A stretch of DNA of 64,000 nucleotides from Chitinophaga lutea (lineage in GTDB: Bacteria > Bacteroidota > Bacteroidia > Chitinophagales > Chitinophagaceae), in the NCBI RefSeq assembly GCF_003813775.1, contig NZ_RPDH01000003.1, positions 310,001-374,000 of the forward strand, written 5' to 3'. The notes under the pieces were generated by a model. It saw only the letters and a list, made by a program, of their open reading frames with translations, did no database searches and was not told the DNA's origin. The position numbers were made by a program, and so were the translations under genes. Within the stretch, counting starts at the first letter, position 1. Every line of letters starts with the position of its first letter. Positions 45,057 to 53,439 of this stretch are shown in pieces.

Positions 45057-45064
45057 CAAACTTA
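45057..45064 (-). promoter_or_regulatory. Candidate -7 element of the beta-barrel receptor
   Basis: The minus strand reads TAAGTTTG, a perfect TAnnTTTG match, 20 bases before the chosen ATG. A -33 element is not obvious. Confidence 0.45.
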
Positions 45065-45232
45065 TACTGCCGCAAAGGGGAGGTAAAATCCGTTACACCA
45101 ATCAGTATTTTAAAAGGATGAACCGGTTTTGAAAGAAGGGAAGGATGACGAAACCGGGTTTTTCGCGGGACGAACGCCGGGACGAGCCGGTTTTAAGGAA
45201 GAGGGAATTATTGGTATCAATCCCGGGATCAT

Positions 45233-46087
45233 TTATTCCCGCACCGGCGTTACTTCGTACCCGCGTGCTTTCAGCAGGGCCAGCAGTCCCTGCTCCCCGC
45301 CGAGGTGCATCGCCCCGCAGGCGATGACAACGGGCCCCTGCCGGATGGCTTTTTCGATAACAGGCACCCAGTTCCGGTTACGGTCGTACACCAGGGCGTC
45401 TTCATATCCGGCCCATTCGGCCGACTGGGCGAACAGGCGGTGAAGGGCGGCGGCATCCTGCCTTTTATAGGCGGCTGTCATTTGTTCAAATGTGGCGCGC
45501 TGTTTGGGGAAGTCGTTCACATAGTCCATGATCATCCGGCACTCCACGCTATCGGGGATACTGTCGAACACCGCTATCTGGTCGCCGATCCTCTCCAGCC
45601 CCATCACCGGCTTTTTCCCCGCCATGGCTATTTTAAGCAGCTCGATCTCATATGAAACCGGGTCGCTGCACGGCACGGCGCGTTGCAGCATCTTCATCTG
45701 CAATACCATGGGCTTGCTCCGCGCGAATTGATTGATATCGAGCTGCATGCTGTCTTTCAGCCAGGCAGTGAGGCGCGCGAAGTCCTCCGGCGTAAAATGC
45801 TGCTGCAGCGAATATCCTTCCGGCGCCGCCATTCCCTTTACCATCTCCGATATCGTGGACGGATCGTCGAGGTCGATTTCAAGGTACAGGGCGGTACTGG
45901 CGGCTACGGCGTTTTTCAGGGCAGGGGGCATCACAAAGTCGCCCGCACAAATCAGGTGAATCGTACCGTAGAGATAAGCGGGCTGCTGCAGCCCTTTACC
46001 GGAAATCCTGTACAGCAGCGACTGCTGCGCCAGCGCCGGTATCAGCGTCAGGGCCAGCAGGAGGGTGAGGAGGATGCTTTTGCGCAT
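45233..46087 (-). CDS. TraB/GumN family protein
   Basis: The protein has 284 residues with a signal peptide ending PALAQ. It has the family's paired motifs: AYLYGTIHLICAGDF near the N-terminus (GTIH) and VIACGAMHLGGEQGLLALLK near the C-terminus (GAMHLGG). Such proteins belong to the TIKI/TraB superfamily of putative metal-dependent peptidases. It is the last gene of a four-gene minus-strand operon, 3 bases after the alpha-oxoamine-synthase-like gene. No activity has been shown for the bacterial family as far as I know. Confidence 0.9.
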   Translation of the reverse strand: MRKSILLTLLLALTLIPALAQQSLLYRISGKGLQQPAYLYGTIHLICAGDFVMPPALKNAVAASTALYLEIDLDDPSTISEMVKGMAAPEGYSLQQHFTPEDFARLTAWLKDSMQLDINQFARSKPMVLQMKMLQRAVPCSDPVSYEIELLKIAMAGKKPVMGLERIGDQIAVFDSIPDSVECRMIMDYVNDFPKQRATFEQMTAAYKRQDAAALHRLFAQSAEWAGYEDALVYDRNRNWVPVIEKAIRQGPVVIACGAMHLGGEQGLLALLKARGYEVTPVRE

Positions 46088-46090
46088 GGG

Positions 46091-47143
46091 TCACGAATAA
46101 TATTGGGTTAATTGGCCGGCGAGTATTTCGAGGTCGTTGCCCGTGTGCAGGGCCGACAGGATGATGCGGTTGATCTTCGCGCCCTGCGGGTCCGGGTAGG
46201 CGAAGGATGAAATAAACGTGTCGCGCGACAACAGGTAGCTGTATACGCTTTCCGTCCTGTCTTCCAGGATGAACACCGGTAGCTCGTGCGGGTGCTGGAG
46301 ATGATCGAGCCCGGCGGTGAGCCGTTTGAACATATTGATGTTATTGGCCAGTTTCCTCCGGGCGTTGGTGAACGCATTGCCGGCATGCAGGAAGGCATAA
46401 GCGTTGGCGGGGATCATGGGCGTGCTGGCCGTAAACAGGGGAAGGTGGCGGATAGCGGCCACATCGGCGGCGTGCCCGGCCACCATGCCTCCTTCCAGGC
46501 TGTACGCCTTGGCCAGCGAAGCGGTAATAAGGTAATGCGCGGCGGGATTGGGGGGCAGCAGAGGCGAAATCCCTTCGCCCTCCCGGCCCAGCAGCCCGAT
46601 GCCATGTGAATCGTCGATCAGCACGAGCGCTTTTTTCTGCAGGGTGGCGAGCGGACTGAAATCGTTGATGACGGCGGTGAGCGGGTTCACCGCATCGCTC
46701 ACCAGCACGTACTGGTAATCCGCGCCGAGGTTCACCATATCCACCACCGTCGCCAGCCAGTCGTTCCAGTTGCCTGCCGGCACTTCTGCACCGGGGTACC
46801 GCAAAGCGGGGTGGGCGGATGGTGCGAACAGCACCTGCCCGCGTGTAGCGGCATAGGTGATGGCCGCCTGTGCGGCGAGGTAGCCCGATGAAAAACAGAC
46901 GGCGGATTGCTGGTGCAACTGCGTGGCCAGCGCATGTTCCAGTTCTTCGTACAGCCGCAGCTGCAGGTTGGAGATGCGCGACGAGGGGTACACGCTCCCG
47001 AACCTGCCCAGCCCCACGGCCAGCAGGTCGCGGAAGGTATGGGAGGCATGCATGCCGAGATAGGAGAAGCCCGAAAAATACAGGCAGGTTCTGCCTTCTA
47101 CCAGGGCCGTTCTGCCGGGAGCGGTGTCTGTGATCTTTACCAT
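46091..47143 (-). CDS. PLP-dependent alpha-oxoamine synthase-like enzyme
   Basis: The protein has 350 residues, a little shorter than BioF or Kbl (about 385-395), and shares their fold type I layout. FSGFSYLGMHASHTFRD matches the N-terminal substrate loop, SSGYLAAQAAI the cofactor-binding part, LVLIDDSHGIGLLG carries Asp177 and His180, and ITASLAKAYSLEGG has the PLP lysine Lys212. Family enzymes condense an amino acid with an acyl-CoA or act as related aminotransferases. The context (TraB, lipoprotein, DinB-like) gives no pathway. It could make a sphingoid base or another amino ketone, but that cannot be decided from sequence alone. Confidence 0.85.
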   Translation of the reverse strand: MVKITDTAPGRTALVEGRTCLYFSGFSYLGMHASHTFRDLLAVGLGRFGSVYPSSRISNLQLRLYEELEHALATQLHQQSAVCFSSGYLAAQAAITYAATRGQVLFAPSAHPALRYPGAEVPAGNWNDWLATVVDMVNLGADYQYVLVSDAVNPLTAVINDFSPLATLQKKALVLIDDSHGIGLLGREGEGISPLLPPNPAAHYLITASLAKAYSLEGGMVAGHAADVAAIRHLPLFTASTPMIPANAYAFLHAGNAFTNARRKLANNINMFKRLTAGLDHLQHPHELPVFILEDRTESVYSYLLSRDTFISSFAYPDPQGAKINRIILSALHTGNDLEILAGQLTQYYS

Positions 47144-47144
47144 G

Positions 47145-47561
47145 TTATTGTTTGCGCGTGTGCAGTATGAAATGATAGTCGCCCGATTTCACTTTCATGT
47201 CGAATTCCTCCTCGTTCAGCGTGGTCACTTCGATGAGGTGCTCCGATGTGCGGGAGCCGTCTGCCGCCGTGATGGAAATGATGCGGCCGTTGCTCAGCAG
47301 CTTGTAGCGCCCGCTGTCCGGCTGCCCGGCAATGGTGGCGATGAACAGGCCGTCTTTGAAAAACTGGTAATGCACGTCACTGTAATATCCGTTTTTCAGG
47401 TCCTTCGCCTGCGTAACCTGTATGTTGTTATACGGGTCGGAGGCGGGAACGGTGACGTCGTACACTTTCCACTTTTTGTTTTGCAGCAGTTCGTTCGTTT
47501 TACCGGAACCGCAGGCGGTGAGGAGCAGCGCGAAGGCCGCGATGGTATATCGTGTGATCAT
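47145..47561 (-). CDS. Lipocalin-like small lipoprotein
   Basis: The protein has 138 residues. The ATG at 47561 overlaps the stop of the DinB-like gene as ATGA. The signal ends at the lipobox LLTAC (Cys19). The mature domain starts NELLQNKKWKVYDV and has short strand pairs such as GLFIATIAGQPDSGRYKL and EFDMKVKSGDYHFIL, like lipocalin-type domains common in Bacteroidota. An open frame further upstream is out of frame with any signal peptide and is rejected. Two bases separate it from the next gene. Confidence 0.82.
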   Translation of the reverse strand: MITRYTIAAFALLLTACGSGKTNELLQNKKWKVYDVTVPASDPYNNIQVTQAKDLKNGYYSDVHYQFFKDGLFIATIAGQPDSGRYKLLSNGRIISITAADGSRTSEHLIEVTTLNEEEFDMKVKSGDYHFILHTRKQ

Positions 47562-48082
47562 TTTCCGGCAGCTTTTTCGTCGTTGAATTTCCGGGAGTCG
47601 CCTTTGGGAATGGACAGGCTTTGCCAGCCTTCCGCCTTCATCACTTTTCCGAGGTACACGATCTGGCCGACGTGGTAGGGATAATGGCTGAGCTGGCGGT
47701 TGAGGGCGTCGATGACGATCAGCGGTTCGGTCCGGATGTGGATGGTTTTGCCGAGGTCTTCTTCTTTGAGGCTTTCGAGTGCGCCCATCAGGCAGTTCCA
47801 TCCTTTTTCCCAGATATCGAGCATCTGCGCTTTGGTGGCGGCGGGGTCGTCGATAAACTCCGCGTCGCGCTGCCGCCAGGGCTTTTCGCCGTCGGTGGTG
47901 AGAAAGTCGGTGAAGCGCGACAACATGTTGCCGCTCATATGTTTGACGATGATGTAAATATTGTTGGGCTCACCTGCCGGCTGCCAGTGGATTTGTTCGT
48001 CGTTCAGCTGCGCAAATGTTTTGTCGGCCAGTGCTTTGTAGGAGAGCAGGCGTTTCTTTAGACTGTCCAGGTACATACTCAT
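47558..48082 (-). CDS. DUF1572/DinB-like protein
   Basis: The protein has 174 residues and resembles DUF1572, a branch of the DinB four-helix bundle. The metal-site histidines are the likely ones in YIIVKHMSGNMLSRF (His48) and RQLSHYPYHVGQIVYLG (two His). WQPAGEPNNIYI is another family mark. DinB-like proteins often bind a divalent metal and act as thiol transferases or have unknown roles. It is the first gene of the four-gene operon, with overlap to the lipoprotein gene. Confidence 0.88.
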   Translation of the reverse strand: MSMYLDSLKKRLLSYKALADKTFAQLNDEQIHWQPAGEPNNIYIIVKHMSGNMLSRFTDFLTTDGEKPWRQRDAEFIDDPAATKAQMLDIWEKGWNCLMGALESLKEEDLGKTIHIRTEPLIVIDALNRQLSHYPYHVGQIVYLGKVMKAEGWQSLSIPKGDSRKFNDEKAAGK

Positions 48083-48197
48083 GATCTGTTGATTGATTGC
48101 TATGCTAAAATTACGGATTCGGGAGGATTTGCTGTTGTCTTATTGGGGGCGGTCTTTTCTTCCTTTGCTTTCGTTCGATCGCATTGGAAGTGGATTG

Positions 48198-48410
48198 TCA
48201 TTCCGCCGCCCTGCCATCGTTCTGTTTGATTAAGGCGGCCGGGCGCCGTTTCAATACTCCGCCACACTGGCATCGTACAGTTTGGTTTAATTATGAGATA
48301 AGACTGTTTCTGCACCCGGACGCCGTTTCAATACTCCGCCACTCTGCCCCCAGTTTGTTTTAATAATGAGATAAGCCTGTTTCTGCCGCCGGGCGCTGCG
48401 TCAATACCCC
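48198..48410 (-). repeat. Degenerate tandem repeat after the gamma-glutamyltransferase gene
   Basis: TCAATAC or a variant begins at 48198, 48251, 48328 and 48401 (53, 77 and 73 bases apart). On the minus strand each unit ends with a copy of GCGGAGTATTGA, close to the real ggt ending GCGGGGTATTGA, preceded by AAACAGKCTTATCTCAT-type sequence in the two complete copies. The unit nearest 48198 has lost about 20 bases. The array covers the gap between the DinB-like gene and ggt. Confidence 0.75.
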
Positions 48411-50086
48411 GCTGCGCTGTCGTCGCCCCGTTTATCGCCCACGGCTTCGATCTTTCCGTCGGGATGAATCTTGATGAGCTCCGTTCTGCTCCAGGGAGTG
48501 CCCACCACCATTTTATAGCCCATCTTTTCCAGCGCCATGCGGGTGCTGTCGGGGAAGTCTTTTTCGATTCTCACTTCGTCCGGCAGCCACTGGTGGTGGA
48601 ACTTGGGTGCAAACACCGTCGTTTTCGCATCAAGGTCGAACACCAGCGCGTTCAGGATAGTCTGGAAAACGGAGGTGATGATCGTAGAGCCGCCGGGCGT
48701 GCCGGTGATCAATACGGGTTTGTTATTTTTTACGACGATGGTGGGCGTCATGGAACTGAGCATGCGTTTGCCGGGCCGGATGGCGTTGGCTTCCGCGCCG
48801 ATGAGGCCGTACATGTTGGGCGAGCCGGGTTTTACGGAGAAGTCGTCCATTTCGTTATTGAGCAGAAAACCCGCGCCGCCCACTACTACTCTGCTGCCAT
48901 AGCCGCCGTTCAGGGTGGTGGTGACGGATACGGCGTTGCCTTCCGCATCGAACACGCTGAGATGCGTTGTTTGCATGCTCTCCGGGAATTGGCCGGCTTT
49001 TATTTTTTCACTGGGCGTAGCCTGGCCCGGCGTGAACGTCTGCATTCTTTTTTTCAGGTAGGCAGGGTGGGTGAGCGAGGCAATCGGAACCGAAACAAAG
49101 TCCACGTCGCCGAGGTGCTGTGCGCGGTCGGCATACGCTCTTCTTTCCGCTTCAATCATCACCTGTACGCTTCGGGTGCTGTGAAAGCCCCATTGTTCCA
49201 ACGGATAGGGCTCCACCATACCGAGCATCTGCCGTATGCCGATGCCGCCGCTGCTGGGCAGGGGCATGGAAATCACGTCGTAACCCCGGAATTTGAATTG
49301 CAGGGGCGTACGCACTTTCGCGCGGTAGTTTTTCAGGTCTGCCGCCGATATGATGCCACCGCCGCGCCGCATTTCCGCCACTACTTTCTCCGCGGTTTCT
49401 CCCTGGTAGAAGCCTGCCGCGCCTTTTTGCGCGATCAGTTCCAGCGTGCGGGCCAGGTCTTTTTGTACCAGGGTGTCGCCCGCCTTCCAGGGTGTTTCTT
49501 TGACGAATGCGGTGGGTTTGGTGTTGATGCGTATAAAGTCGTCTTTCCGCCGGTTGAGGCCGGCCGCTTCCGCCGCGGTGATCACGTATCCTTCGGCGGC
49601 GAGCTGTATGGCGGGCGCGATTAACCTGGCAAAGGGGAGTTTCGCATGTTTGTGCGAGGCGAACAATCCGGCTACCGTTCCCGGCACGCCGGCGGCGAGG
49701 TGGCCGGCAAGACTTTTCTCCGTTTGTACGGCGCCGTTAGCATCGAGGTACATATCACGGCTGGCTTTCTGCGGAGCCATTTCGCGGTAATCGATGGCGA
49801 TGGTTTTACCGCCGCGCAGCCGTGCTACGAGGAAGCCGCCGCCGCCGATGTTGCCCGCTTCCGGGTATACCACTGCCAGCGCCAGTTGCGTGGCGATGGC
49901 CGCGTCTACCGCATTGCCGCCCTGGCGCAGCACCTGCACGCCCGCCTCACTGGCCAGCGGATGCGCCGATACCACCGCGCACTTCGCCGGGGTGATGTAC
50001 TTCGTGATCTCGTACCGGTAAGGACTGGACTGGGCCAGCGCGGGGCCTGCGCAAAACAACAGGGCAATTGACAAGCAGAAACGCAT
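48401..50086 (-). CDS. ggt: Gamma-glutamyltransferase
   Basis: GGT cleaves the gamma-glutamyl bond of glutathione and similar compounds in the periplasm. The protein has 561 residues with a signal peptide ending GPALAQ; the ATG at 50086 is preferred to the open frame to 50137. It is made as one chain and self-cleaved before the nucleophile threonine in SMQTTHLSVFD (about Thr373). The small subunit has GGYGSRVVVGGAGFLLNNEM and the oxyanion-site STIITSVFQ. Family marks GNIGGGGFLV and SSGGIGI are in the large subunit. It is a single gene, and its 3' end is part of a tandem repeat. Confidence 0.96.
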   Translation of the reverse strand: MRFCLSIALLFCAGPALAQSSPYRYEITKYITPAKCAVVSAHPLASEAGVQVLRQGGNAVDAAIATQLALAVVYPEAGNIGGGGFLVARLRGGKTIAIDYREMAPQKASRDMYLDANGAVQTEKSLAGHLAAGVPGTVAGLFASHKHAKLPFARLIAPAIQLAAEGYVITAAEAAGLNRRKDDFIRINTKPTAFVKETPWKAGDTLVQKDLARTLELIAQKGAAGFYQGETAEKVVAEMRRGGGIISAADLKNYRAKVRTPLQFKFRGYDVISMPLPSSGGIGIRQMLGMVEPYPLEQWGFHSTRSVQVMIEAERRAYADRAQHLGDVDFVSVPIASLTHPAYLKKRMQTFTPGQATPSEKIKAGQFPESMQTTHLSVFDAEGNAVSVTTTLNGGYGSRVVVGGAGFLLNNEMDDFSVKPGSPNMYGLIGAEANAIRPGKRMLSSMTPTIVVKNNKPVLITGTPGGSTIITSVFQTILNALVFDLDAKTTVFAPKFHHQWLPDEVRIEKDFPDSTRMALEKMGYKMVVGTPWSRTELIKIHPDGKIEAVGDKRGDDSAAGY

Positions 50087-50216
50087 GAGCGGAATGATTT
50101 GCATTAAAAATAACATTTCTTGCAGGGAATCAGGCATTCATCCCGCCGAAATTCTCTCCCCGGGCGAAAACGGGGTTGCGTGTTATTCCCTATCTTAGAG
50201 GAACACAACCGACGCT

Positions 50217-52718
50217 ATGAGGTATCTGTTTTCCACTATCCTGTTGTTTTTAATGGCGTTTACCCGAACCGCCGCCCAAACATCCCCGTCAGCCTTCCTG
50301 CAATATGAGCTGGGCACCCGTTTTACGCCGCATTACAAGGTGGTGGAATACTTCCGGCACATAGCCGCTACCGTTAATACCGTGAAGCTGGAAACGTACG
50401 GCAGTTCGTACGAAGGCCGGCCGTTGCTGCTGGCCATCGTGGCATCGCCGGAAAACATGGCGCGGCTGGAGACCATCCGGCAGCAGAACCTCGATGTGGT
50501 GGCGGGCAAAACCACAGCCTCGCAGCCGGTGATCGTCTGGCTGAGTTATAATGTGCATGGGAATGAGGCCGTATCTACCGAAGCGGCCATGAAAACCCTC
50601 TACACGCTGATCACCAGCCGTGCGGCGTTGCTGCAGAACGCCGTGGTGATCATCGACCCCTGCCTGAACCCTGACGGACGCGACCGCTATGTCAATTTTT
50701 ATAATTCCATTCATAGCAAAGTGCCCGATGCCACGCCGTTTGCGCGGGAGCATGACGAGCCCTGGCCCGGCGGGCGCAGCAATCATTATTATTTCGACCT
50801 GAATCGCGACTGGGCCTGGCAAACCCAGCAGGAGAGCAGGCAGCGACTGTTGCAATACAACCGCTGGATGCCGCAGGTGCACGTGGATTTTCATGAGCAG
50901 GGCGTGGATGCACCGTATTATTTCGCGCCCGCGGCGGAACCGCTGCATGATGCCGTAACGGCCTGGCAGCGCGATTTCCAGACGCAGATCGGCAAACACA
51001 ACGCCACTTACTTCGACGAAAAAGGATGGCTCTATTTCACCCGCGAACAATTCGACCTGTTTTATCCCAGCTACGGCGATACCTATCCCACTTACAACGG
51101 GTCCATCGGCATGACTTACGAGCAGGGCGGCAGCGGCCGCGCGGGCCTGGCGATCCGGACGCGGCAGGGCGATACGCTCACACTGCGCGACCGCATCGAT
51201 CATCATTTCACCACCGGCCTCGCCACCATAGAAGTATCCGCCACCAACGCCGGCAAACTGGTGTCGGAATTTTCGAAGTACTTCCAGGATGCGCGCCAGC
51301 AGCCGGCGGGCGACTATAAAACATATGTGGTCAAAGCGGCCGGGAACCCGGAGAAACTCCAGGCGCTGGCGGAGCTGTTGCGGAAAAATGAGATCGTGGC
51401 CGGGTTCGCCAACAGCAGCACCGGGGCCAGCGGCTTCAACTATTTTACCGGCAAAACAGAATCGTTCACCGTTGAAAAGGAAGACCTGGTGATCAGCGCC
51501 TTCCAGCCCCGTTCCAACCTGCTTCGCGTGTTGTTCGAGCCCGTGGCGAGGCTGACGGACTCTGTAACTTACGACATCACCGCCTGGGCGCTTCCTTACG
51601 CCTACGGCCTGCCCGCCTATGCGCTCAAACAAAAACTGAACGCACCTCTGCACGACGTCCAGGAGAAACCCGTTCCCGCACAGCCGCCCGCGGGCAATAC
51701 ATATGCCTACCTGGCGCCCTGGAACAGCATCAAAGACCTGAAGTTCCTGGCCTACCTGCTCAATCGCAACATCAAAGTACGTTTTGCGGAAGCGGACTTC
51801 ACCATCAACAACGTGAACTACCCCGCCGGCACCCTCGTGATCACCAAAGCCGGCAACGGCCCGCTGGATGCATTGCCCGCCCTGGCGCAGAAAATGGAAA
51901 TATCCCTGGTGAAAGTGCCCACGGGTTTCGTGGATAAAGGGGCCGACTTCGGGTCCGATAAAATGCGCTTCATCCGCAAGCCGAAAGTGGCCGTGCTGGC
52001 GGGTGAAGGCGCTTCTTCGCTGAGCATGGGCGAAATCTGGCATTTCTTCGAACAGCAGGTCGACTATCCGCTGACCGTTCTCAATACATCGGCCCTCTAC
52101 GGCATGAACTGGAAAGACCTCGACGTGCTCATTTTACCGGCTGGTCGTTACACGGCGCTCAACGACAAAGCAGTGCTGGAGCGGCTGAAAGACTGGGTGA
52201 GCAATGGCGGGAAACTCATCGCCATGGAAGACGCGATAGACCAGCTGGCCAAAGCGGAATGGGGATTCCTGCTGAAGAAAGACGCGGAGGAAAAAGAAAA
52301 AGACAAAAAAGAGGAGGAGCCCAAAGACCCCTATACCGCGCTGAAGCCCTATGGCAACCGTGAAAGGGAAAGCGTCATGCAGTTCATCCCGGGCGCCATT
52401 TATAAAGTACATCTCGATAAAAGCCATCCGCTGGCATTCGGTTATCCCGCCTACTATTATACCCTCAAACAAAGCGACCAGCTCATCGAATTCATGGAAT
52501 CCGGCGGCTGGAACGTGGGCGCGCTGAAAAAAGACGACTACCTCACCGGTTTTGTGGGTGCGCAAACGAAAGCCCGGCTGAAAGACGGTCTTGTTTTCGG
52601 CGTAAAAGAGATCGGCAGCGGCTCGGTGGTATTGCTGGCCGATAACCCGTTGTTCCGCAGCTTCTGGGAAAACGGTAAACTGTTATTCGGGAATGCAGTG
52701 TTCCTGGTAGGGCAGTAG
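50217..52718 (+). CDS. M14-family zinc carboxypeptidase with C-terminal GATase-like domain
   Basis: The protein has 833 residues and a signal peptide ending RTAAQ. The M14 domain (about 30-370) has zinc ligands His114 and Glu117 in NVHGNEAVSTEA and His226 in VHVDFHEQG, and a probable catalytic Glu in LATIEVSATNAGK. After a central region, a Rossmann-like domain from about 585 (KVAVLAGEGASSLSMGEIWH) resembles the class I glutamine-amidotransferase fold without a visible Cys nucleophile. A Lys/Glu-rich linker (residues about 685-702) breaks this domain. It would act on secreted or periplasmic peptides. Its stop is one base from the converging thioredoxin-like gene. Confidence 0.88.
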   Translation: MRYLFSTILLFLMAFTRTAAQTSPSAFLQYELGTRFTPHYKVVEYFRHIAATVNTVKLETYGSSYEGRPLLLAIVASPENMARLETIRQQNLDVVAGKTTASQPVIVWLSYNVHGNEAVSTEAAMKTLYTLITSRAALLQNAVVIIDPCLNPDGRDRYVNFYNSIHSKVPDATPFAREHDEPWPGGRSNHYYFDLNRDWAWQTQQESRQRLLQYNRWMPQVHVDFHEQGVDAPYYFAPAAEPLHDAVTAWQRDFQTQIGKHNATYFDEKGWLYFTREQFDLFYPSYGDTYPTYNGSIGMTYEQGGSGRAGLAIRTRQGDTLTLRDRIDHHFTTGLATIEVSATNAGKLVSEFSKYFQDARQQPAGDYKTYVVKAAGNPEKLQALAELLRKNEIVAGFANSSTGASGFNYFTGKTESFTVEKEDLVISAFQPRSNLLRVLFEPVARLTDSVTYDITAWALPYAYGLPAYALKQKLNAPLHDVQEKPVPAQPPAGNTYAYLAPWNSIKDLKFLAYLLNRNIKVRFAEADFTINNVNYPAGTLVITKAGNGPLDALPALAQKMEISLVKVPTGFVDKGADFGSDKMRFIRKPKVAVLAGEGASSLSMGEIWHFFEQQVDYPLTVLNTSALYGMNWKDLDVLILPAGRYTALNDKAVLERLKDWVSNGGKLIAMEDAIDQLAKAEWGFLLKKDAEEKEKDKKEEEPKDPYTALKPYGNRERESVMQFIPGAIYKVHLDKSHPLAFGYPAYYYTLKQSDQLIEFMESGGWNVGALKKDDYLTGFVGAQTKARLKDGLVFGVKEIGSGSVVLLADNPLFRSFWENGKLLFGNAVFLVGQ

Positions 52719-52719
52719 T

Positions 52720-53322
52720 TTACATTTTACGTTTAATGCCGCAACCAACGGAGGCGGTGGAGTTTACTTCCACGGCCCTGCCGGCCACCATGGCATCGAT
52801 GGCGGTGTGCAGGTATTTGGCCTGAACGCCGGCGGCATTGCCGGGGTTATCGTCGATAGCGCCTTTGTACACCAGCGTGGCGTCTTTGTTGAAGAGGTAA
52901 CATTCCGGCGTACGGTCGGCGGCAAAAGCATCCGCCAGTTCGTTGTTTTTGTCAACAGCGTAATACCAGGAGTAATTCAGTTTTTTGGCGTAGGCTTTCA
53001 TGGCCTCATAAGAATCGCCGCCGGCGCGTTCCGCTTCGTTGGAGTTGACGAGTATCACCCCGATGTTGTGCTTTAAAGCATAGGTGCAGATCTCGCGGGT
53101 ACGTTCCTGGTTGCGCTGCACATAAGGGCAGGTATTGCAACTGAACATCACCAGCAGCCCGTTGGCTTTTTTAACATCGTTGAGCGACACTTCCTTGCCG
53201 GATACGTCTTTCATCTTCACGTCCGGCTTCGGAATTTTGGCGCCGATCTCCAGTGCGTCGGAAGTACGGAATGCAGTGAGCCATACGGTAGCAAGAAGTA
53301 ATAAAACAAATTGCTTTTTCAT
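52720..53322 (-). CDS. Exported thioredoxin-like (AhpC/TSA) protein
   Basis: The protein has 200 residues with an N-terminal signal peptide (VLLLLATVWLTAF). The redoxin fold begins at GAKIPKPDVKMKD. The active site is MFSCNTCPYVQRN with a CxxC (Cys62, Cys65). A C-terminal SVGCGIKRK adds a further cysteine. The sequence DRTPECYLFNKDATLVYKG is the cis-Pro region. It may act as a periplasmic disulfide oxidoreductase or peroxiredoxin-like protein; no partner is adjacent. Confidence 0.88.
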   Translation of the reverse strand: MKKQFVLLLLATVWLTAFRTSDALEIGAKIPKPDVKMKDVSGKEVSLNDVKKANGLLVMFSCNTCPYVQRNQERTREICTYALKHNIGVILVNSNEAERAGGDSYEAMKAYAKKLNYSWYYAVDKNNELADAFAADRTPECYLFNKDATLVYKGAIDDNPGNAAGVQAKYLHTAIDAMVAGRAVEVNSTASVGCGIKRKM

Positions 53323-53439
53323 AGGGCATTTTTGTTTAAAGGTTGAATATGAAATTAAGGTATTTCACAGGCATTTAAAAGCGGTTGCGGCTGTTTTCAG
53401 TTTTCTTTAACTAAAACCTGATAGGATTTTAACGGTAAA

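Noticed and set aside
47562..47801. N-terminal extension of the lipocalin-like lipoprotein
   Set aside because: The extra codons lie in the coding part of the DinB-like gene in another frame, and the signal peptide with lipobox starts at 47561.
48083..48400. CRISPR array
   Set aside because: The units are 53-77 bases, degenerate and have no unique spacers; they copy the end of ggt. No cas gene is in the window.
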